64,000 bases of DNA from Membranipora membranacea (Eukaryota > Bryozoa > Gymnolaemata > Cheilostomatida > Membraniporidae), in assembly GCA_914767715.1 (NCBI GenBank), contig OU612069.1, positions 5,022,001-5,086,000 of the forward strand, read 5' to 3'. Position numbers and translations under genes: made by a program. Of this stretch, positions 1-12,740 are shown in pieces (position 1 is the stretch's first letter; each line of letters opens with the position of its first letter). The notes under the pieces are model-generated. The model did no database searches and was not told the origin of the DNA. It saw nothing but the letters and a program-made list of their open reading frames with translations.

Positions 1-890
1 GGGGCCAAGTTTTATATTTGGGGCCAAGTTTTACTGTTTGGGGTAAGGCTTCATTAGATTGGGCCAATTTTCAGTACATGGGGCCAATTTCTTTATTTTG
101 GGCCAAGTTTCATTGCATTGGGCCAAGTTTCATATTTGGGGCAAATTTTTATCAATTAGGGCCAAGTTTTACTAATTGGGGACAAGTTTCACTATATGCA
201 GCCTAGTTTTATATAGGGGCCAAGTTATAGTAATTGGGGCCAAGTTTCATTACATAGGACCAAGTTTCAGTACATGGGGCCAAGTTTCATTACATGGAGC
301 CAAGTTTCAGTACATGGGGCCAAGTTTTATATTTTGGGCCAAGTTTCATTGCATGGGCCAACTTTCATATTTGGGGCCAACTTTTACTTATTGGGGCCGA
401 GTTTTACTAATTGGGGCCAAGTTTTAGTAATTGGGGCAAAGTTTCATTGCGTGGGGCCAAGTTTTCTATTCGGACCAAGTCTTAGTTATGGGGGCCAAGT
501 TTCATAACATGGGGCCAAGTTTTATATTTGGGGCCAAGTTTTACTAATTGGGGCCAAGTTTCAGTACATGGGGCCAAGTTTTATATTTGGGGCCAAGTCT
601 TACTAATTTGGGCCAAGTTCCAGTACTTGGGGGCAAGTTTTACTAATTGGGGCCAAGTTTCAGTACTTGGGGCCAAGTTTTACTAATTGGGGCCAAGTTT
701 CATTGCATGGGGCCAAGTTTTACTAATTGGGGCCAAGATTTACTAATTTGGGCCAAGTTTCATTGCATCGGGCCAAGTTATATATTTGGGGCCAAGTTTG
801 GCTCGGGCCAAGTTTGGCTCGGGCCAAGTTTGGCTCGGGCCAAGTTTGGCTCTGGCCAAGTTTGGCTCGGGCCAAGTTTGGCTCAGGCCC
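1..890. repeat. GGGGCCAAG-type minisatellite, running off the left edge
   Basis: Tandem array of units of about 20 bp (GGGGCCAAGTTT followed by a variable 7-8 bp such as TACTAATT, CATTACAT or TATATTT). From about 785 it switches to 16 bp units (GGGCCAAGTTTGGCTC), about seven in a row. The array is cut by the window start. Open frames across it in several phases are a by-product of a stop-poor unit whose length is not a multiple of three; none looks like a gene. Confidence 0.92.
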
Positions 891-1069
891 AGTTGTCGCG
901 CTTCCGTTGGTCGGACCTAAGAATAGTGGTAGGTATGGCAAAGATATTCATTAGGTGAATATGAATTGAATGTCAGTAGCAAATACGTAGGTGTATGCAT
1001 TGTGGAAGAAAAAAAATATTGTTACGATGGTGAAAATAATATGCAGAAAAGAATAGAATATAAGAGTAA

Positions 1070-1680
1070 AATTAAGTATTAATTTTATATTCCAATAACC
1101 TAAATGACAAAAAGTCAATATTATGCATTATTAGTAACTTTTAGCCGAATGGCGCAACATTCAGCTCCCTGTACTCCCCGTCAGATATGCTGTGCTGCCA
1201 AGGGAGTAGACCTCAAGTTCAAAATAGCTCCTACAAAGGAGCAGCCAATTGCCTCTTGAAGACCCCAAGTGGAAGACCCAAAATATCCAAAATATCACAA
1301 GCTTGCCACCCAAATAGGTTACAGGCCAGGTAGAATATTGGTGTCGCTCATTGATGTTCTAACATCCCCTTGTTTCAATAGATTTTTTTCTGCTCTTTCT
1401 TGTTTGAATTTCAGACAGGATGTCAATGATGTCACAGTTCTCTTTTCTTGTGAGAATGAAAATTTTATTGAAATTTGAACTTTTCCATATTCTGCTAGCC
1501 ATCCTTAAGCTTCAGTTCACTTTAACTGTTTTATTTGCTACCTCAACCCTTACAGTGTTACGATGTTGTGATGGGAAATCTTTCCAGGTAATTCCTGATT
1601 ACATTTAGTTAGGCCTGAGAGTAAAATTGGCTTAATTCCAGTAACAAAATTTTAGTTGGTATATGTGTAGTTTTATATCT
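1070..1680. repeat. Interspersed repeat, copy 1
   Basis: This stretch is similar over several hundred bases to 7490-7885 (first part, around the shared words GACAAAAAGTCAAT and CATTCAGCTCCCTGTACTCC). Its second part resembles 9940-10115 (around AGCCATCCTTAAGCTTCAG and CCTGATTACATTTAGT). It is therefore a dispersed family, with copies two and three representing its two halves. Short open frames in it look incidental. Family identity is not recognised. Confidence 0.75.
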
Positions 1681-2411
1681 TTTCCCAATTTTGTTTTTGG
1701 CAGCGTGTTATATTTTGTAATTTATTGAGGTGAGTTTGTGCGTGAGAAATTTCAATGATTTTACATGTTTGAGCTGCATATCGAGTTACCAGCTTTTTAG
1801 CATGATTCTATTTGTGTGTACCTTGGCTTTCATATTTTGAACATTGTCATCTCTATCAATGACAAAACAAAGTTGTCATGACGTCAACTACTCCTCATTT
1901 GAGTTGCTGGTACTGTGCAGAAACTTATCTACTAATTCAAAGGTGAAACAGGATTGGGGTGCTGACCACCGCTAAGCCCTGTTATATCCCATGTCACTTA
2001 TAACTTTGAGATAATGGCCTGTCACGTCTCTAAATGCTGATACATTATCAGTATTGTATTGTAGGGTGAAATGAGGAAATTAACATCTTTCTACTCAGTG
2101 TCTTGGACTTTGAGTGAGTTATTAGCTGCCAGTATTTATCTCACAAGTTAAATTATTCTCGCAATATTATCTACTTAAAAACATTTAAAATTTAGATAGT
2201 ACAGTTGAACTTTGTATGGTTGAGGTAAACAGTAGCTGTTTGGTGTCAGTAATAGGGCACCAATTTGAGCACAATGATAAACACTTATCAGCTTTTCTAG
2301 GCTTTTAATATAGATATCTGCGATGAGATCAAACAGCAAATAAAATGAAATTGAACAGCTGTTACAACTACTACTAGTACTACTAGTACAGGAAGTGCAG
2401 ATATGACTTAC

Positions 2412-5400
2412 CTCTCTGGTAGACAAGTGATGCCGCATCGGAGCACGGACAAGCGCTTTAGAGATTTCAGATCTCCTAACTCGGTGGGTAATGTCCGTAG
2501 CTTCACGCCATCCACTAAGTATAACACCTCAAGTTCTTTCAGACTGCAGACACTGTGGTGGAAAAAAAACATGTGAAAAACCATAAATATAATACCATTG
2601 TAGGAAATAATGGCGCAATAAAAAGCGACAAGAGAACTTCCAACAAAGTCAGAGTTTGATCATACTAGTATCATTGATATCTCAAACTAGAATAGAGTAA
2701 CCTTTGATAGTGAATCATATGTGACTCTAGACATAATAATATAAACATAATACATTGCTGTATGTAATTTCATGACTCGCGTAACTACACTCTGATACTA
2801 AGTTATATAAAGATAAACAAAGATAAGTAGTCTGTTTGCAAAGAGTGAATGGGCTAGGCGAAACAATTCATTTCATTGGCATCTATATCATTACTTGAGA
2901 AATTGTTTTTCAAAAGTGCCGAACAAGAAACCAAAAAAATCGACTGAGTGTTTATAGATTATTATTGTAGCATGTAATATTTAATTATGGCTTTCTTGAA
3001 AAAATAAATGCTGCCTCACATTCTCAAAACGATGCCTCCAGGTACCTCGCTTTGCAGATGCTACCCTGGATAAAGTATATGCTATTTTCTTATTGAGTAC
3101 TGTGCAATAGTGCTAGGAAATAATAAACAATATATTATTGGCAAAGATTCAATTCATCTAGATAATTATCGAGCTTTGGAGTTATCATACTGAAATATTA
3201 TATATAAGTTTTTTACCAGAGTATTCTAGCCTACAGAATCGGAATTGGTTGATCTATCAACCTGGATAGGGATGGGAGAATGTGAATCTGAACTGAACTC
3301 CCTCATTAATGAGAGAAAGTTTTAGATTGATCAATTAACCATGTAACTTGTCAGTTTTTCTGATTTAGATTTTGCTGTCTGGATAGATTTGCTTTCCTTG
3401 TAATGTAGGTATCGAAGGATATAATAGTAACCATGGATCAATGAATCTCAATCAGATGTTGCAGATAATAATATGAATTTCTGGTGTTGCAAGTTAGGTG
3501 ATCCAGATGTGAAACTTAATTTTTAAATGCTGACTTAAACCCCCAGTGATGCTGGCTAGACAATGATTGAAATAAGAAAATATAGCCTCACTCATATGAA
3601 TGCCGCTATCTTGTAGAGATGTTAATCAATTATTAGTGAATTTTGTACGCTCATTGAATATGCTAATCAATTCTTACAAGCGATTGGTGGTCAATTTATG
3701 ATTTACCAGTAGTTGATAAAAACTGAGGAAATCAGACAAAGGCGATTAGAGTAAAACAAATATCCCTGAACCAAACTATTTTGTTATTTTGAAAACTGTA
3801 ATAAAATGACATTCATGTCTGTTTGGAGTTGATAATCCAAGTATAACTTTCGAGCTGCACTCTCTAAAAGGATTTGCTCTGGAACCTCCACTGACCAAAA
3901 CCTTCTCAAACTGGTGAATGAAATATGATGTATATCATCTGAAGATAATCCTTGTCAATTTTTAAACCTTGCTGCACTGGACATCAAGAAATTTTTTGAC
4001 TGTGTAACTCATATAGTAACTGAATTTACTCAAAAATTCAAAAGTACACTATTGGTAGCATCCTTTATGAAAAAATCATTTATCAAACAGGTCTTAAACC
4101 ATGAAGGTTATTGGTATTTTTATCGATGATCTCACTAAACTGTTCTCTGTTCGCCAATGACTGCCTCATCGTGTCCAGTGGAAATGGCCCAAACCTGTCC
4201 TTAAACAATATAGAGTATTCACTAGCCTTAGCTTCGGACTGGTATAATTGTAATAAATTGATACTCAATGCGTCATAGACAGATGTTATGACCGTCTCAA
4301 ACAAATTTTCCCTAAGCAAATGTTTAGGGCAAGTCATTCAAGCAGTCAGACAAATTAAAATATTTAGGAGTTATTTTAGATAAAAATATGATTTTTGTAT
4401 CCCATGTCACAGAGATTAAACAAAAACTACACCCATTCACAGCAAATTTTGAGAGAAATTGTAGGGTTCTGAATGAAACCTTAGCTGCAGTCTGGTACAC
4501 ACAGTTAACAAGACCAAACATTGAATATCTTGCTCAATTACTCTTTGCTCCGATGAATATTATTGAACAAGAGTTGAATATCGATGTTTAAGAATCATAA
4601 ATCTAAATTGCCCAAAAGTTGAGAAAAGGCATTTGAAATGAAATCACCAACGGATATTATTATTTATCCCTTTTTACATTTTCAATCGATTGACGTATTG
4701 GTCTCTATTATCGATGACAATTAATGACTGTAAAATTAGAAACACATACAAGACTTGGTAAAAGTGAGGGCTTGATGCTTTTTATTGACAAATACAGGTT
4801 CTTCTTTGTGGAATTTGGTGCAAAATTATTTGCCCCTGACCGTTAAGCTATGCCATGATCTCAAATCATACAAATCGTCAAAAGCCACCTTTTAAGTGCA
4901 TAAATTTTTGACTTTTCTACTCAATACTTGCATTTTGATTCTTCATTTACTCCATTAGATAGGAAATAGTTCATTCGAAATTTTCTCAATTTTCTCAATT
5001 GCCTGTAATCTCTGTATTTTTAAACCTTTGTGTGTCCTAGTATTTCACCCACACATTCATAATTTACTTTTAATTTAATTTTAAAAGAATTTCCTTTCAT
5101 CTTTGGTTAATGAACAAAAGTTCCTGAACTCATTAATACTACCAGAACAAATATGCAATACATATATAAGTGATGATGTACTAATTGTTTGAAATAAGGT
5201 TATATCGCTAACCATGTGGATTCATTATTCTTAGGTGGATCTGCGGCTGTTATTTGAGATTACTGTAATGTTGTAAGTGAGCACACCCTGTTTCATCCAT
5301 CAATGTTACATTTCCCTAGATATCAATCTCAACTAGGAAAATTAGCGTAGAGTGCTATGAGAATAACATCACTATCAGAAATGGTCGAATGGACCTAGTT

Positions 5401-8400
5401 TTCCTTAAAAGGTTTCTATAACTCACTAAATTTCATAAATGCAGTGAAAACTCCTTTATTACACTAAAATTATTAGATTAATTATCAAAGCAAATTATGT
5501 CCTTGCCAAATATTAAATACATATAATATAATGAAGACCAAATAGTGGAGTTGATATGCAAGGTATCAGAGCTTTTATTACTATCATCAAAATCATCCTC
5601 TCCCGAAATAGGACAGCTGCCATACATTTGTGAAACATCATAAGGACTGCTGGCAATAGATCAGATGAGAAATCCCCCTGCAAAGAAGCTATCTATTGTC
5701 AGGCAAAATTATATTGCAACCCAACCAGAAACTTTCTTAAATTGTCAGGAAATCTCTTGAATTATTTGCCCTCAAGATCAGGTTTCGTTATTTGAGTTTT
5801 CCTCAAAATAACGAAACAAACACTCCTGTTTACTAGTTAATTTTATTTGCTTTTGGCCCCACTTTTTGGAAAAACTTAGGGCTTTTTTAAAGGTTACAAA
5901 CTTGCGAAGGAGCAAACACGATTGGGCAATACATTCTAAAGATGAGAAAAGGTTTTCTTAAATACCCATACATAGTTTCTCTGACATTATATTTTGCAGT
6001 CTAAATAGGTTTGGATGTCCTTGTGATGCATGTATTACAGGAGGTAACATTTACCATAAATAAATTGACTCGATCTAATTTTTTTTGGATATAATGGTTT
6101 ATAGGTATTTCTTGTGATGCAGGTGTTGCAAAACAGATATGGAAGTTAATATATGAATGCTCGTTTAAACCCACAACTTTGCTTGCTTGAGGACCAATCG
6201 GTGTTGTTGAAATGTAGCCTACTTCCTATTTATGTTGATCATTCTCAAAGTAGATTTATATTACCAGACTCAAAAATTCTTTGAATATTTGAATGCTTCA
6301 TTCTTGCGAGCGATCCCATTTGAAGTTTTGGGTTATGCAAATTCAGGAACGCATTCAAATGTCATCAGAGCAAAAAAATTTACCAAGCTTCAGACTATGG
6401 TATTAGCTGCTTGCCGTTGAGTGTTAAGAAAAGTGTTGAAAGTGAAAATGAATGTCGATATGGTTTTTGAATGTAGGTCATGTTACTATTGTTGGCTTGG
6501 GTATGAATTGGAAGGAGAAAATATAATCCACATAGATACCCATAATTTTCAGAGATGCTCATCATTTCATAGTGAGATTGACACACTGTCTCAATTCGCA
6601 AATTCTTCATTCCAATAAATTTTATAAAAAAGTATGAAATGCGATCCACTACTGGGTACTTTACCACGAGCTGGCATAAGCCAGCAGTAGGCAGGGGATG
6701 AGATGTGCTATATCCCCTTCGCTATTCGTTATGGTGATGGATATAGTTATACAGAATTTACAAAGCAGTGTGAATGGGATCCAGGTTGCAAATAACCAAA
6801 TACTTCTGCTAATGAGGGCATTTATGGACAAGACTCAGGTTGTGGCTTCAATCTATAGACTGCATGAGTTGATAAAGAGATGTGTGATGCAATTCAAACC
6901 TTTCACAAGACAGTCCCTGCCTCTGTGTCAAGGTAAACCTGTACCGAATACCTACTTCATAGAAACAGAGCTTATTTTCACGCCTGCAGAGCAGCCTGTG
7001 AAGAGCTTAGGAAGATGGTATAGTTTGCTGATCACAGACAGGTTTCGCTGTCACATTATTTTCCTGCACACAGCATAGCATTGCTAGGCAGACCATCAAT
7101 TCAAACATAAAATCAACAAAAACTTAGCCTTAGTCGGATTCAAAGCCCTAAATAATTATTCAACAAGTTATATTTGATCAAAATGTTGCATTTTCATCCT
7201 TGTTTTGTCCTCAGGTCAGTTTACGATTCAGTGTTTGATTTTTAAAATAATGTTGGCTAACTCTTCTGATTTGTAAAAGGTTGAATGAGCAAACATTATT
7301 TTTTATTATTTCTAACAGTTTCTAGAGAAACCACCTGTAATAAAAATAATTATGACGTGTATGTTAATAATGACAGAACACATCATTTAAAATCATTGCC
7401 ATTATTTGCTCTTACAATAAACCATGTCAACATTCTTTTTCAAAAAAACCTGGACCTTTAATTGATGCAACTACAGAGCCTGTGTAGAAATAAGTATTAA
7501 TTTCATATTCGAATGACCATACTGACAAAAAGTCAATGTTATGCATTATTGGTAACCTTTAGCCAAACTGCGAAACATTCAGCTCCCTGTACTCCTTGTC
7601 AGAAACGCTGCCAAGGGAGCAGACCTCAAGTTCGAAACAGCACCTATAAAGGAGCAGCCACATGCCTCTGGAAAACTCTTGTGGAAGATCCAAAATATCA
7701 AAGGCATGCCATCCAAAGAGTTTACAGGCCAGGTAGAATATTGGTCTCTCACTCATAGCTGTCCGAACATTAACTTGTTTCAATGTAATTTTCCTACTCT
7801 ATCTTGTTTGAATTTCACACGGGTTGTCAATGATATCGCAAATGTCTTCTCTTGTGAGAATGAAATTCTGAATGAAATTTGAAGTGGATGATTCAAAGTT
7901 CAGTGAAACTATGAGAAACGCAAAGTTTTGTGGTTGTATCGGGAGTGGATTGCATTTGAAAAATTGAAATTCTAAAGTTTAGCTAATCTAGGGTGACCCA
8001 TAATATTTATTACCTATTTATTTGTTTAAAGAGGTTTTTCTGGAAAGTTTACAGATAACAGAGTAGTTAAAAAGTAACTTGTTGACCTCTAACACACAAC
8101 TTAATAAAAAAAAAGGTGTTATACACGAATAAATGATGATGTTCTAGAAATAGGAAAGTAAGCTATATATGGCTTTATAGAAAAAGAAAATTATATATAT
8201 TATTATAATTATTGTACTTGTAAAGATTATCATCAAAACTATTCCTTAAAAGATAGTGGGCTATCAGCCGTTTTGCATTTAATCCGAAATTGTACAACAG
8301 ATTTAAAAGAGCTATTTTGCCAAAACGTGTCCTAAAGGAAGGCTTTATTACTGAAAATTTATGTCCAAGGGAGCGATGGTGTTTATTGGACTTTTGCACC

Positions 8401-11400
8401 AGGCGAATAATGTGCTTTGATGCTATATTTGTGGCTACTTTTCTATGTGTAAATTTGTGAAATAGGTTATGTCTTCTACATTTAAGGGCTATCTACCAGT
8501 TGTGACAGAGAACTTTTTAGGTGCAGATATTATGACTCCAATTTCCTTATTCTGGACTCTTTCAATTGTGTCGGATGTTTTTTGTGTGACTTCTAGGTTG
8601 ATAGATGAGCAGTATTCTAGGATAGGTCCAACAAGAAATTTGTAAGTCATGTATCATGTATTTTTTCAGATTTGAAAGTAGGTATACTACTTTGTTCGCT
8701 TTAGTTGCCGTTTCATTGGCATGGATATGGAAAGATAAATCAGTATTGCTAGAGAGTTTTGTCTCAATTTTTGAGGTTTGAATATTATGTGGTAAAAGTT
8801 TTAAATATTTCTGTTGGAAAATATGCAGAATTGTGTTTTTTCAATGTAGAGTCTCAATAAGTGGCTCTGATACCATTCTGATGCTGTCTGTAGCAGAGTA
8901 TTGGACTCCGCTAGTACTTCATTTATGCTTGTGGCTGTTCATTAGATTAGTGTATCACCTGCATAAGTTAATTGTCAAATGTTGATAGAAATCCATTGAT
9001 GGCTAAGTTAAAGAGGATAGGGCCCAGAATGGGGCCTTGAGGTACCCCACAGGTGATTGCTTATGCTTATATTACTTGAGATTGAAGATAGATCAAAGTA
9101 GTGCTGTTGAAGAACTAAAGAATTGGTTTTTTTTCCAATATGTGTAGAAGAAGTCGAAGAAGATTGATTGTATCTAATGCTGTTTTCGGACATCTAGGGA
9201 TGAGGCTCCAATGTAACAAGGAGTGGGTTGGTCAAGTTTAATTTCCCATTATTGCAGCACAGATAGCAACATTTGCTCGGTTGAATGATTCTGACAAAAT
9301 CCGAATTGTAAGTCTCAGAATAAGTTGTGTTTCTCTATGTAAGACATCATTTGATTTTTCATGTCAAGTTCAAACATCTTTGACAGGATTGGAAGCGAGG
9401 ATGTTGGTCGATAGTTTGATGGGTCACATTTGTAACCCTTTTTATGAATTGTCGTGACAGGGGAAGATTTTAAGCAGTCAGGGAAGATTTACCGGAATGG
9501 ATAGCGGGTAGGCAATCAAGTAAACTATTATTTTATCATTGCTGGTATGCCACTTAGACCACCACTCTTGTCTGCGTTAAGTGAAACTGATATAATATAG
9601 GCTTCAGTATCAAAGATGAAAAATCTCGAGTCCATGTTTGGACAATCAATTTAGTATATCAAAGACATAGAATCAATGATGATCATGACAAAAAGTCCTT
9701 TTAATGGTTTTGGTTGAGCCAGTCTTATCAGTCTCTGAATTTGTAGATGTATAATGTATGCTTGCTGGTCAGAGACATATTATAAACTCAGCCTTTGCAC
9801 CAGAAGGTTCAATCAATCTGATTTTCATCATGTTCTCAGTTGTGCAATCATTTTGGTCAAGTTTTGGATCCTCAAACATCTTAAATTTAGCAAATAATAA
9901 TATTGTGACAGTGAGTGAGCAGAAGCTTCATCATGTGACAATTAACTTCCAGAGCCATCCTTAAGCTTCAGATAACCATTACTGTTTTGTAAGATACCTG
10001 AAGCCCTCACAGTGTTACAATGATAAGTGATGGGGTATCAAGTTATCAAGAAATTTCCCACGCGATGCCTGATTACATTTAGTGGGGACTGAGAGTAAAG
10101 AGATTGAAATAAAAAGCTTACTCTTAATATCAAATTTTAGCTTGGTATATATTATATAGTTATATATATATATTAAGCGCTCAAACGGTGGCGGGTTGCT
10201 GGTAGAGGCATTTCATTATCAACCACTTTCTGAAGAGAAAGTGGTTGATAATGAAATGCCTCTACCAGCATCCCGTCATCGTTTGAGCACATAAACTAAC
10301 CAGTATCCTGATATTGCGCAGCACAACTAAAGAATACAATTAATGATGACATTTAATTCACACATAAATTTATCATAACTTTGTTTATAATTGTATGACC
10401 CTGTAGCTAAACACTACTCTTAGGTTTTATGGGCCGCGGGGACAAATTTCCAATGTCCAGAGACTAGTTGGAAAATTTGGATATCAAAGTTATATTATTA
10501 ATAGCATGATCAGCGGTATTCTATACAGAGCGAGAATGACATAAAGCTAACTGGTTAGTCAATGTCTACACAATAGTAATCAACTACTCTTGAACATGAT
10601 AATGGCAGTGGCATTAAACTACTGGGTGAAGAGCAGGATAAATTTGTATTCATCATAATTTGTTTGGTTATTTTGTTAGAGTTATGCACTGGTGTTGGCA
10701 TTATGCTCTGTAAGATTGACAGAAACACATCGCTGGGTTGTGTTTTTATTATTTCATATTTCCGAGGATTTCATTTGCGATCACCTAGAAATTGCCTAAC
10801 GTAAACTATGAAGCAACATCATCATTTATGTTGTTATATCAACCTCACAAAAACATTCATAAAGATGATTGTATATTGACCAAAAAGTAACTCACATCTA
10901 CTGCTTGTTCTAAATCTCATAACACTACAGGCAAAACGGATTGGATTCTATGAAATTGGAAAATAACCCACCCTTCCTACACATAAAGATGAACCTCAGA
11001 AGCCTTTAAAACATTTTCACCAGGATTGTCAAAAATAGCTTCAATTCAACAGTTAGAAACATTTTATCTTGGAAATCAAAATCTCATCTGATTTATCAGC
11101 AATAGAGCATGATTTGGTCCTGTTTCACACTATCGAACAATAAATTGGGCATCAGCTCAACCTGCAAGATCAAATTTGTAATACAGTGTGTAGGCACTCA
11201 GTTATACATAAAACATATCACGGCGTTATACAAACTCAATAATATATATATGAACTCTTACCTCTGTAGCTGATCTACATGTGGTATTTCGTAGAGCCTG
11301 AGCTTTATCAGGTGAGGAGCAATCTCATGTAGATTAGGAGGGATATTACCACTGACAAGCATATGTGTGATATGGAGACCTCGAGCTTCTGCTGTCAGTT

Positions 11401-11886
11401 CTGATAATAACAGTGATTTTAGTGTCACCTCACTAAGGTGAGGTACTTCATCAATCTCAGGTTGTCCAGTATGCCGGTACCAGACCTCATACCCTAGACA
11501 GCAAGCAAAGAATAAGAATGAAACAAAATGTTATAGGACTTACTTAAGAGGGACTAACTGGTCGAGACGTAGTCATCAATTACTAATATTTCGTTATGGG
11601 ATCGGATGCCTGATCCTCATAATACTAACCCTGTCCTCAACTTGGCACCCGTCCAATAGAAATCTCAAAATCAAGAATATAGTCCAGTCAGATGAATTAC
11701 ACAACACTGCACTTAGGACTATAATTGTTTCTCATTAACAAATTTGCTTGTCATCAGTTTTGTGCTAAAACTCCTACCTTGGGTCTCATCAGCTCTTGTA
11801 TGGGTGTCTCTTGAGATACTTAAACAAGCCCCGAGCTCTTCATCCTGTGGCCTGATCTCAGGGGGCTTACTTTTATTGTTGTCCAT
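2412..11886 (-). CDS. Leucine-rich-repeat protein, partial, three exons seen
   Basis: Exons on the minus strand: 11886-11778 (start codon, donor GTAGG), 11493-11262 (acceptor CTAG, donor GTAAGAG) and 2552-2412 (acceptor CCACAG, donor GTAAGTC). The phases join cleanly: a G from exon 1 completes a Gly codon and AG from exon 2 completes a Ser codon. The N-terminus (MDNNKSKPPEIRPQDEELGA) is polar and probably disordered. Exons 2 and 3 carry leucine-rich repeats, e.g. LHEIAPHLIKLRLYEIPHVD, then LKELEVLYLVDG and LPTELGDLKSLKRLSVLRC. Such repeats normally form a solenoid for protein binding. I cannot name the family. The last exon seen ends in a good donor, so more exons should lie left of 2412, perhaps outside the window. 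The 8.7 kb second intron holds LINE remnants and dispersed repeats. The first exon could instead be preceded by an unseen 5' exon. Confidence 0.72.
3840..4600 (+). pseudogene. Decayed LINE reverse transcriptase fragment
   Basis: Translation in shifting frames gives pieces typical of non-LTR retrotransposon reverse transcriptase: LAALDIKKFFDCVTH near 3970-4010 (the D-x-KKAFD block), IFIDDLTKLFS near 4110-4145 (the catalytic Y/F-x-DD block, altered), and a later stretch at 4360-4570 beginning YLGVILDKNMIFVSHVTEIK followed by a thumb-like region. Stops and frameshifts break it throughout. It lies in the large intron of the LRR gene on the opposite strand. Confidence 0.7.
5782..5817. repeat. Short perfect hairpin
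   Basis: A 15 bp perfect inverted repeat (arm GTTTCGTTATTTGAG) with a 5-6 base T-rich loop, inside the LRR intron. The flanking AT-rich sequence shows no coding signal. Confidence 0.6.
6650..7080 (+). pseudogene. Decayed LINE reverse transcriptase fragment, second family
   Basis: The open stretch from about 6698 reads CAISPSLFVMVMDIVIQN, then LLMRAFMDKTQ, then PVKSLGRWYSLL. These match the order of blocks in a common invertebrate LINE reverse transcriptase: ISP-LLFVMAMD, AFMDD and EKPVKSLG. The second Asp of the catalytic AFMDD box is replaced (AFMDK), so the enzyme is dead. The preceding open frames at 6232-6618 do not clearly belong to it. Confidence 0.68.
7490..7885. repeat. Interspersed repeat, copy 2 (first half)
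   Basis: Matches 1070-1480 at high similarity, including the shared motifs around GACAAAAAGTCAAT, the CATTCAGCTCCCTGTACTCC segment and the terminal GAATGAAATT. It lacks the second half present at 1498-1680. Confidence 0.78.
8170..9560 (-). pseudogene. Decayed LINE reverse transcriptase, minus strand
   Basis: Reading the minus strand from about 9500 down gives, in order: SNYRPTSSLPILSKMFE (normally NYRPISLL), QFGFCQNHSTEQMLLSVL, GVPQGPILGPILFNLAING (the classic G-PQG-LGP-LF block, near 9050-9000), and LVGPILEYCSSINLEVTQK (normally L-RPILEY-) near 8640. Stops and frameshifts interrupt it. It is the longest LINE remnant in the window. The catalytic Y-x-DD box is not identifiable. It lies in the LRR gene's large intron, on the same strand as that gene. 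Confidence 0.8.
9940..10115. repeat. Interspersed repeat, copy 3 (second half)
   Basis: Similar to 1490-1640: both start with AGCCATCCTTAAGCTTCAG and end with CCTGATTACATTTAGT and a GAGAGTAAA tail. A dinucleotide TA run follows at 10160-10172. Confidence 0.65.
10179..10288. repeat. 110 bp near-perfect hairpin element (hairpin A)
   Basis: Two 53 bp arms (10179-10231 and 10236-10288) are reverse complements with about four mismatches and a 4 bp loop GAAG. The left flank reads TTAAGCGCT. The stem contains a 22 bp segment at 10208-10229 that recurs exactly at 58842-58863. It may be a tiny foldback element or a cruciform-forming palindrome. Confidence 0.88.
10300..11260. other. Intron sequence without recognised features
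   Basis: AT-rich part of the LRR gene's second intron. I see no open frame with family similarity and no structured repeat here. Confidence 0.5.
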
Positions 11887-11889
11887 GAT

Positions 11890-12740
11890 TATCACTTGGC
11901 ACCTACAAGCTAAAATAAGTATGATAAATAACACACTGATATATGTGTCTATGTATACTGATTTTTTACTCAGTTGCCCGACCATGCAGTATGAACATGA
12001 AGGGGATCAGTTTGAGATGAAAAACCAACACTACAAGCTAATTGAGCATGTGCGAATAGAAATCAGAATTCGAAAATACCAATCAATCCAGTTGCAAATC
12101 CGTAATCCTATCCTAATTTTACTATAATTACTAATATTTATCTTCTGTTGCAGATGACCAAATTTCATTTGATTAATACACTAACCTGCACCAAAATTTC
12201 TAACTGTCAAAATCTTAAAACAATAAAACATGTTTACAATTAACACCGGCAATGCTTCCTTAAATCGCCGCAAACTTGGACGCCACCTCGGCCGCTCACT
12301 CTGCAGCCACCATTCTGGGGCCCACACTCGGTCGCCGTAAATGATTTATGAAAGCAATGTCCCCCTCTTAGGATTTGAACTAAAGACAGTTTTTTAGCTC
12401 TAATTTGAAACTCTATTCGGAGCTGTCCTCTTTGCAGCATTCAGTGTATTCCACGCGGCATAGGCTTAGGCATAGGAAAAAGGCGTCAAAAAGAGGGTTA
12501 TCTTGAAAAGCGCTAACTATAGAATAGAAACGATCTTCAATCCAGAATCTGCACCAAAAAAACTCATAGGGACATAGTTTGCGAAACAATTGTGGTATTT
12601 GGATAGTCATTTATATCATTATTTGCCGGTTTTGCGGACAAAATTCTTGGAATTTCTCATGAATTTTGTCACTAAACTTGAGATTTATCAGCTTTTCGAG
12701 ATCTTTGATTTTGGAATTGCTCCCCTGGCAAGTACGCTCT
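11890..12740. other. Upstream flank of the LRR gene with a short GC-rich patch
   Basis: A GC-rich patch at 12240-12340 stands out from its AT-rich surroundings. On the minus strand the adjoining 12340-12400 holds AGTTCAAATCCTAAGAG, like the B box and tail of a tRNA-derived short repeat, but no clear A box is seen. It could equally be part of the promoter or 5' exon of the LRR gene. Confidence 0.3.

Noticed and set aside
18-958. Open frames of 60-103 codons in several phases with repeated GPSF/WGQV/GAKF words
   Set aside because: They are translations of the GGGGCCAAG minisatellite; the unit has few stops and its length rotates the frame.
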